Shown in pieces: positions 58,609-64,000 of a stretch of 64,000 nt of DNA. Below the pieces are notes generated by a model, which saw only the letters and a program-made list of their open reading frames with translations, made no database searches and was not told the origin of the DNA. Position 1 is the first letter of the stretch. Every line of letters begins with the position of its first letter. The position numbers were made by a program, and so were the translations under genes. Where the stretch lies: positions 36,779 to 100,778 of the forward strand of contig SVTV01000005.1 of assembly GCA_015063605.1 (NCBI GenBank). Direction: 5' to 3'. This DNA comes from Oscillospiraceae bacterium (GTDB taxonomy: Bacteria > Bacillota > Clostridia > Oscillospirales > SIG627).

Positions 58609-59586
58609 TTGTTAAAGGAAATAACGGTCACCGGTAAGACCGTCGAAGCGGCTCTCGACGTTGCAGCTCAGATGAGCGGACGCAAGCCCGAAGAATTACA
58701 GTATGAAATTATCGAGCAGCCCAAGAAGGGCTTTCTCGGCATCGGTAATGTCGATGCAAAGCTGGCGGTAAAGTATGAAGAATCGCCTGTAGACAGAGCG
58801 AAGGATTTTCTTGCTTCCTTCATTTCCAATTTAGGTTTTTCGGATGTAGAGATCACATCCGAGACACTTGAGGACGGAGATATATGCTTCAACCTCAAGG
58901 GTGACAATTTAGGTCTTGTTATAGGCCGTCACGGAGAGATTTTGGATTCTCTTCAGTATCTTACAAATCTTGCGGCAAACCGTCAGGAAAAGGATTTTGT
59001 AAGAGTTCTTGTGGACATTGAAAATTACAGAGACAGAAGAGCCGAAACTCTCAGAGCACTTTCTCACAAGGTTGCTGCACGTGTTATCAAGAATCAGCGC
59101 AGTGTAAGCCTCGAGCCCATGAACGCTTATGAAAGACGTATCATCCATTCCGAGGTACAGGATATCGAAGGAGTAGTTACATTCTCCATCGGAACAGGCG
59201 AAGACAGAAGAATAGTCGTAGCTCCCGAAAACTACAAGGGACGCAATTCTTCCGAAAAGAAGAATAACGGATCAAGAAAAAATTCTTCCGCTAAGAACGC
59301 AAAAGCTTCTTCCGAAAAGGCTTCCGCCGAGGAATTCACAGCAAAGAAGGAACCGGAAGAAAAGCCTGCAGTTGAAAAGGCTCCCGTAGCCGCAGCTCCC
59401 AAGAAGGAAAAGAAATACGATCCCGATGCATACAGAAAGAATGCCACAGAGGTTGCAGGTGCTGCTCCCGTTGTATACGAATACAACCCCGTAAGACAGC
59501 CTAAGGAGATCAAAAAGGCAAAAAGCATCGATGAATTGGGACTTGCCGATGTAGAGGATACAGAGGAAGTTCTTCTCAAGAAGTAA
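58609..59586 (+). CDS. khpB: RNA-binding protein KhpB (Jag), Jag_N-KH-R3H
   Basis: 325 residues from a TTG start, seven bases after CGGAGGG. The Jag_N domain (about 1-52) has K-K-G-F-L-G-I-G. The KH domain (about 75-150) has the G-x-x-G loop in V-I-G-R-H-G-E-I-L. The R3H domain (about 150-205) ends in I-H-S-E-V-Q-D. A low-complexity Lys/Ala/Glu/Pro tail of about 110 residues follows. KhpB, with KhpA, is a broad RNA-binding factor affecting cell division and sporulation in Gram-positives. It follows yidC, as is usual. Confidence 0.93.
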   Translation: MLKEITVTGKTVEAALDVAAQMSGRKPEELQYEIIEQPKKGFLGIGNVDAKLAVKYEESPVDRAKDFLASFISNLGFSDVEITSETLEDGDICFNLKGDNLGLVIGRHGEILDSLQYLTNLAANRQEKDFVRVLVDIENYRDRRAETLRALSHKVAARVIKNQRSVSLEPMNAYERRIIHSEVQDIEGVVTFSIGTGEDRRIVVAPENYKGRNSSEKKNNGSRKNSSAKNAKASSEKASAEEFTAKKEPEEKPAVEKAPVAAAPKKEKKYDPDAYRKNATEVAGAAPVVYEYNPVRQPKEIKKAKSIDELGLADVEDTEEVLLKK

Positions 59587-59640
59587 TAATAACAGAAGGC
59601 CTCAGCGCATATTCAGCGTTTGCCGTCAAAAGAAACTCAT

Positions 59641-59683
59641 CGGGGTATCCGCATTGCTGAATGCGGAGCCCCATTTTTATTTT
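59641..59683 (+). terminator. Terminator between khpB and mnmE
   Basis: GGGG-TATCCGCATT (59642-59655) pairs with AATGCGGA-GCCCC (59660-59672) with small mismatches, then a long T-run. mnmE may still be reached by read-through. Confidence 0.75.
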
Positions 59684-59706
59684 TTTCGTCATAAGTCGGA
59701 GGAATC

Positions 59707-61119
59707 ATGTTAAACGATACGATATGTGCAGTATCAACTCCCCACGGAAAGGGAGGAATATCCGTAATACGAATTTCGGGTGACAAGTGCCGTGATATAG
59801 TTTCACGTATATTCAAGCCGATAAACGGCTCAAAATTAACCTTTGAACCGAGAAAAGCCGTATACGGCAATATAACATCGTCTCTCTCGGGCGAAACGAT
59901 AGATGACGGAATAATGACCTTCTTCGCTGCTCCCGCATCATTTACGGGTGAGGATACGGCGGAGATATCCTGCCACGGCGGTATCGTTGTGACTTCAATG
60001 GTGCTTGATGCCGTTCTCAACGCAGGTGCGGTGCATGCAGAGGCGGGAGAATTCACAAAGCGTGCATTCTTAAACGGAAGGATGTCCCTTACAAAAGCAG
60101 AAGCAACTGCAGATCTTCTCGATGCCCGCTCCGAAAGTGCGGCTGTGCTGACGGGAGAAAATTCCCGTGGAAGGCTTTCGAAAAAGCTTTCGGAAATGGC
60201 AAATTCCCTTCTCTTCATAGCTTCATCCCTTTCGGCATATATTGACTATCCCGATGAGGATCTGGAGGACATGGAGGATGACGAGCTTGATTCACGCATT
60301 GACGGACTTTTGGATGAATGTAATAAGCTCATCGATGGCAGAAAAACGGGAGAAGCCGTAACAGAGGGTATTCCCGCCGTAATTTGCGGTAAGCCCAATG
60401 TGGGCAAATCCTCATTTTTCAATTATCTTATCGGTGAGGACAGAGCTATCGTTACTGATATTCCCGGTACGACACGTGATATGATCGAGTATCAGGTCAA
60501 GGCGGGAAAAATAATGCTCAAGCTCCTTGATACGGCAGGTATCCGTGAGAACACATCGGATATCGTTGAAAAAATGGGTATCGATGCGGTAAAGAAGCGC
60601 TTGAGCTCCGATTCGGGAAGCATAATATTCGTTCTTTTCACTCACGATTCATTTGATACAGAAAAAAACGAATTTTCAAAAGATGACAAAGCGGTGCTCG
60701 ATTCCCTTCCAAAGGATACGGAGCATATAATAATACCCGTTATAACCAAATCAGATATGAATATTTCCACGGAAATATTGAAAAGCATTTTAACAGATTC
60801 ATTCGGAAAATGCTTTGTCATATCATCGTCAACGGGAAGCGGTATGGATGAGCTTCTTGGTTATGTTGAAGGTCTTTATATCAAGGGTGACTTCGATCTT
60901 CGTGAAAACGTATATCTCACAAGCGTAAGACAGGTCAATAATATAAGACGAGCCGCAGAAGAATTGACGGAGGCGAAAAAGGCTCTTTACAACGGATGCA
61001 AGGATATGACGGGAATTTTTATAGAGCACGCTCTTTCGGCTATCATGGAGACCGACGGCAGAGAAACGGGAGAAGCGATCATCAAGGATATATTCTCACG
61101 CTTTTGTGTGGGTAAATAA
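59707..61119 (+). CDS. mnmE: tRNA uridine-5-carboxymethylaminomethyl GTPase MnmE
   Basis: 470 residues. The N-terminal tetrahydrofolate-binding domain starts M-L-N-D-T-I-C-A-V-S-T-P-H-G. The embedded G domain shows G1 G-K-P-N-V-G-K-S-S, G3 L-L-D-T-A-G and G4 T-K-S-D. The family-specific C-terminal C-V-G-K is present at the end (C-V-G-K). With MnmG it makes the cmnm5U34 modification of tRNA. GGAGG lies 6 nt before the ATG. mnmG follows 39 nt later. Confidence 0.97.
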   Translation: MLNDTICAVSTPHGKGGISVIRISGDKCRDIVSRIFKPINGSKLTFEPRKAVYGNITSSLSGETIDDGIMTFFAAPASFTGEDTAEISCHGGIVVTSMVLDAVLNAGAVHAEAGEFTKRAFLNGRMSLTKAEATADLLDARSESAAVLTGENSRGRLSKKLSEMANSLLFIASSLSAYIDYPDEDLEDMEDDELDSRIDGLLDECNKLIDGRKTGEAVTEGIPAVICGKPNVGKSSFFNYLIGEDRAIVTDIPGTTRDMIEYQVKAGKIMLKLLDTAGIRENTSDIVEKMGIDAVKKRLSSDSGSIIFVLFTHDSFDTEKNEFSKDDKAVLDSLPKDTEHIIIPVITKSDMNISTEILKSILTDSFGKCFVISSSTGSGMDELLGYVEGLYIKGDFDLRENVYLTSVRQVNNIRRAAEELTEAKKALYNGCKDMTGIFIEHALSAIMETDGRETGEAIIKDIFSRFCVGK

Positions 61120-61158
61120 AGTAAACAGAAAATAAATTCGGAAAGCTTGAAACAGAAT

Positions 61159-63072
61159 ATGGACGATCTTAATACAACGACCCGTTTTTATGCGGGTGAG
61201 GCTTCTGTTATAGTAATAGGAGCCGGTCATGCGGGAATAGAAGCCGCATTGGCATGTGCCCGTATGGGAGAGGATACTATACTTTTTACGCTTCAGCTCG
61301 ATGCTGTCGCAAACATGCCGTGCAATCCTTCCATCGGAGGAAGCGGAAAGGGCCATCTCGTTTTTGAAATAGATGCATTGGGCGGTGAGATGGGCAGAGC
61401 CTCGGATGAGGTCTGCACACAAAGCAGGATGCTAAACACAAGCAAGGGTCCTGCCGTACATTCATTGAGACAGCAGGCTGACAGACGTGCTTACCATCAC
61501 GTCATGAAGCGTATTATAGAGAATTCTTCCAATTTAAGACTGATACAAGCCGAGATCACAGCGGTGGAAAAAAACGACGATGGTTATGTGGTAACCACTC
61601 GCTACGGAGCTCAGTACCCCTGTAAGGCGTGTATAATCTGTACCGGAACTTATCTTAAATCAAATATCGTTGTAGGTGATGTCAGCATCCAATCGGGTCC
61701 CGACAATCAGAGAGGTGCAGATTTTCTCACAGAATCTCTCATTGATATGGGCGTTTCCATCAGACGCTTCAAAACGGGAACACCTCCGAGAATACATAAG
61801 GACTCCATAGATTATTCCAAGACCGAGGTACAGTACGGAGATGAAGAGCCCTGTGCTTTTTCAAAGAGAACTCCCGAGGGAGCTTTTCCTCCCGGTGAAC
61901 AGCTTCCCTGCCACGTAATATATACAAATGAAGAAACTCACAAAATAATACGTGACAATATTGACAGAAGTCCTCTGTATTCGGGCAAGATAAAGAGCAC
62001 GGGACCCAGATACTGTCCGAGCATTGAGGACAAGATAATGCGTTTTCCCGATAAGACACGCCATCAGCTTTTCCTTGAGGCAATGGGATTTGATACAAAG
62101 GAAATATACGTTCAGGGCTTGAGCTCCTCCCTTCCCGAGGATGTGCAGATGAAGGTCATCCATTCGATTGCCGGCTTGGAGAATGCACAGGTAATGCGTA
62201 CCGCTTACGCTATTGAATACGATTGCGCAGATCCCACACAGCTTTACCCAACCTTGGAATTCAAGGAGCTTCCCGGACTTTACGGTGCGGGACAGTTCAA
62301 CGGAACGAGCGGCTATGAGGAAGCCGCCGCCCAGGGTCTTATTGCGGGAATGAATGCCGCATTGAAGATACAGGGTAAGGAACAGGTAGTCCTTACACGT
62401 GATTCCTCATATATCGGTACTCTTATCGACGATCTTGTTACAAAGGGAACGAATGAGCCTTACAGAATAATGACGTCACGCTGTGAATACCGTATGCTTC
62501 TCAGACAAGACAATGCGGACAGACGTCTCACGGATATCGCAAAATATGCGGGACTTATCACGGATGAAGAATACGAAAGCCGCATAAAGCTTTTCAAAAT
62601 GATCGATGACGAGATCAACCGTGCGGAAACGACATTTCTTTCACCCAACGGCGAATTGAAGAGCATTCTCGAAAATGCGGGAAGCACTCCCGTCACAACG
62701 GGAATATCCGTGGGAGAGCTTATACGCCGTCCCGAGCTTAATTATGATATACTGAGGGATGTGGATAAAACACGCCCCGAGCTTCCGCGGGAAATTCAAA
62801 AGCGTGCGGAAATTGAGATCAAATACGCCGGATATATCAAGCGTGAGAAAAAGGAAGCCGAAGCCTTCAAAAGGATAGAAGCAAAGCTTCTTCCCGCCGA
62901 TATAGATTATTCCGATATAAGGGGACTCAAAACGGAAGCGGCTCAGAAGCTTTCAAAGATGCGTCCCGTAAGTCTCGGTCAGGCATCGAGAATATCGGGA
63001 ATAAGCCCTGCCGATATAAGCGTTCTCGTTATATATCTGTCGCAGAAGTATCCTCAGAAAAATTTTGAATAA
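61159..63072 (+). CDS. mnmG: tRNA uridine-5-carboxymethylaminomethyl modification enzyme MnmG
   Basis: 637 residues. FAD-binding V-I-V-I-G-A-G-H-A-G-I-E-A-A lies near the start. Conserved motifs are S-I-G-G-S-G-K-G-H-L-V, the S-R-M-L-N-T-S-K-G-P-A-V substrate segment, and the C-terminal helical domain that binds MnmE. The ATG at 61159 is preferred; a TTG four codons earlier sits only one base after the GGAAAG site. It works with MnmE on U34. rsmG follows 12 nt later. Confidence 0.96.
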   Translation: MDDLNTTTRFYAGEASVIVIGAGHAGIEAALACARMGEDTILFTLQLDAVANMPCNPSIGGSGKGHLVFEIDALGGEMGRASDEVCTQSRMLNTSKGPAVHSLRQQADRRAYHHVMKRIIENSSNLRLIQAEITAVEKNDDGYVVTTRYGAQYPCKACIICTGTYLKSNIVVGDVSIQSGPDNQRGADFLTESLIDMGVSIRRFKTGTPPRIHKDSIDYSKTEVQYGDEEPCAFSKRTPEGAFPPGEQLPCHVIYTNEETHKIIRDNIDRSPLYSGKIKSTGPRYCPSIEDKIMRFPDKTRHQLFLEAMGFDTKEIYVQGLSSSLPEDVQMKVIHSIAGLENAQVMRTAYAIEYDCADPTQLYPTLEFKELPGLYGAGQFNGTSGYEEAAAQGLIAGMNAALKIQGKEQVVLTRDSSYIGTLIDDLVTKGTNEPYRIMTSRCEYRMLLRQDNADRRLTDIAKYAGLITDEEYESRIKLFKMIDDEINRAETTFLSPNGELKSILENAGSTPVTTGISVGELIRRPELNYDILRDVDKTRPELPREIQKRAEIEIKYAGYIKREKKEAEAFKRIEAKLLPADIDYSDIRGLKTEAAQKLSKMRPVSLGQASRISGISPADISVLVIYLSQKYPQKNFE

Positions 63073-63084
63073 ACGGTGGTAATC

Positions 63085-63867
63085 ATGGAGCAGAAATACA
63101 TAAAGCTTCTTTCCGATCTGTGCGGTAAGCTTTCGGATAAGGATCTTGATTCTCTTTCATTTATCTGCGAGAGAGTCATGGAAATAAACAAAAAGATCAA
63201 TATCACCGCAGTTGATGACGAGCTCGGCATATACACCAGACATATCGCAGATTCTCTTTCGCTTTTATCGGTAAAGGAATTTGCCGATTCATCAGCTCCC
63301 AGGGTGTGCGACATCGGATGCGGCGGAGGCTTCCCCGGACTTCCCGTCAAAGCCGTAAAAAGCGATATCCGCCTTACAATGGTGGACAGCACGGAAAAAA
63401 AGCTCCGCACAGTCGAAGAGACCGCCAAGCTCATGGGACTTGAAAAAATATCATTTCAGCCCGCAAGAGCCGAGGAATTGGCAAGAAAAGGCGAATACAG
63501 AGAAAAGTTCGACTTTGTTTTCGCAAGAGCCGTGGCATCCCTCAATGTACTTTGCGAGCTTTGTCTGCCCTTTGTATCGGTGGGAGGATATTTTCTCGCC
63601 ATGAAGGCGGCAAAGTCAAAAGAAGAGCTTGAGGATGCAAAAAAAGCGATAACTGCCTTGGGCGGTAAGGTGGTACGCATTGAAAACGTAAGCTTTTCGG
63701 GAAAAACCGATATTTCGGAGTACGAAAACGAGCTTTCCCCCGAGGAGCTTACCTCTCTTTCCGATTTTCTTTCATCGGAAAGATACGTGATAGTGATAAA
63801 GAAGGTATCCTCTTGTAACGGGAAATACCCGAGAAACTATTCCGCAATAGTAAAAAAGCCGTTGTAA
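63085..63867 (+). CDS. rsmG: 16S rRNA (guanine-527-N7)-methyltransferase RsmG
   Basis: 260 residues. The SAM loop is V-C-D-I-G-C-G-G-G-F-P-G-L-P (about 76-89), followed by V-D-S-T-E-K-K (acidic end of strand 2) and A-R-A-V-A-S (motif IV region). The N-terminal helices include K-I-N-I-T-A-V and H-I-A-D-S-L. It methylates G527 of 16S rRNA. The ATG at 63085 has GGTGGT upstream; a GTG three codons earlier overlaps that site. It ends 5 bp before repeat copy C. Confidence 0.96.
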   Translation: MEQKYIKLLSDLCGKLSDKDLDSLSFICERVMEINKKINITAVDDELGIYTRHIADSLSLLSVKEFADSSAPRVCDIGCGGGFPGLPVKAVKSDIRLTMVDSTEKKLRTVEETAKLMGLEKISFQPARAEELARKGEYREKFDFVFARAVASLNVLCELCLPFVSVGGYFLAMKAAKSKEELEDAKKAITALGGKVVRIENVSFSGKTDISEYENELSPEELTSLSDFLSSERYVIVIKKVSSCNGKYPRNYSAIVKKPL

Positions 63868-63871
63868 TATA

Positions 63872-64000
63872 AGGGGGCTGTCTCACTAACGTGAGCCAAG
63901 CCCTGAAATTGAACTCGATGAATAAAATTCATCGTTTTGGCACCGAAATTACGTAAAAATTCGTACTAAAGCACGCCAAAAACGTTCAAGTTTCCGAAAA
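63872..64000 (-). repeat. Dispersed structured repeat, copy C (partial, inverted, cut by the window end)
   Basis: The reverse complement matches copy B almost base for base from its right end up to the TTTTCGG junction. Here the GGGG-CTGTCTCAC...GTGAG-CCAAGCCC hairpin comes first and would terminate rsmG transcription. Confidence 0.9.

Overview
The window looks like a chromosomal segment of an anaerobic, endospore-forming member of the Clostridia (Bacillota). The evidence is a complete spoIIA operon (spoIIAA-spoIIAB-sigF), a full six-gene Rnf complex in clostridial order (rnfC-D-G-E-A-B), the Gram-positive division genes sepF/yggT/ylmH, and the rpmH-rnpA-yidD-yidC-khpB-mnmE-mnmG-rsmG block that usually lies near the replication origin. 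Most vegetative promoters read as TTGACA-N17-TATAAT. Placement below class (Oscillospirales or Christensenellales-like) is only an impression. No tRNA, rRNA, CRISPR array, transposase or integrase was recognised.

Layout. 1-6.8 kb (minus strand): ylmH/yggT/sepF/yggS/HlyD-like/miaA, then a P-loop ATPase, a QueG-like iron-sulfur protein and malic enzyme. 7.1-12.8 kb is the most accessory-looking stretch. It holds an ECF sigma/anti-sigma pair, an unusual HTH_XRE protein fused to pieces of DNA polymerase III PolC without the catalytic palm, a second ECF sigma with a decayed anti-sigma gene, and two copies of a roughly 200-bp structured repeat; a third copy runs off the right edge. 12.9-23.7 kb (minus): ABC-F ATPase, OPA-type MFS transporter, VanY-type peptidase, a membrane protein and the rnf operon. 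23.8-26.5 kb: a MarR regulator and an ABC exporter with a histidine-rich tail, behind a promoter with tandem palindromes. 26.6-31.8 kb: three tandem paralogous solute-binding lipoproteins, each with its own promoter and terminator. 31.9-36.7 kb: Lnt-like, alpha/beta hydrolase and RecD2. 36.7-42.3 kb (minus): a double-length ABC-2-type permease and two tandem paralogous lipoproteins that share promoter sequence. 42.4-44.6 kb: FNT channel, HAD and HD hydrolases. 44.6-46.6 kb: a membrane protein and spoIIA. 46.8-54.6 kb: membrane protein, dGTPase-like, a catalytically degenerate GH78-like protein, an MBL hydrolase and a lipoprotein. 54.6-64 kb: aspartate kinase, then the rpmH-to-rsmG cluster.

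How the parts fit. The Rnf complex would couple ferredoxin oxidation to NAD reduction and an ion gradient, and NAD-dependent malic enzyme feeds reducing equivalents. The SpoIIA products control forespore commitment. The right-hand block covers tRNA modification (MnmE/MnmG), RNase P protein, 16S rRNA methylation and membrane-protein insertion. The strongest candidates for something undescribed are the XRE-PolC chimera with its setting, the dispersed structured repeat, and two rnf genes whose ribosome-binding site is separated from the start codon by a hairpin.
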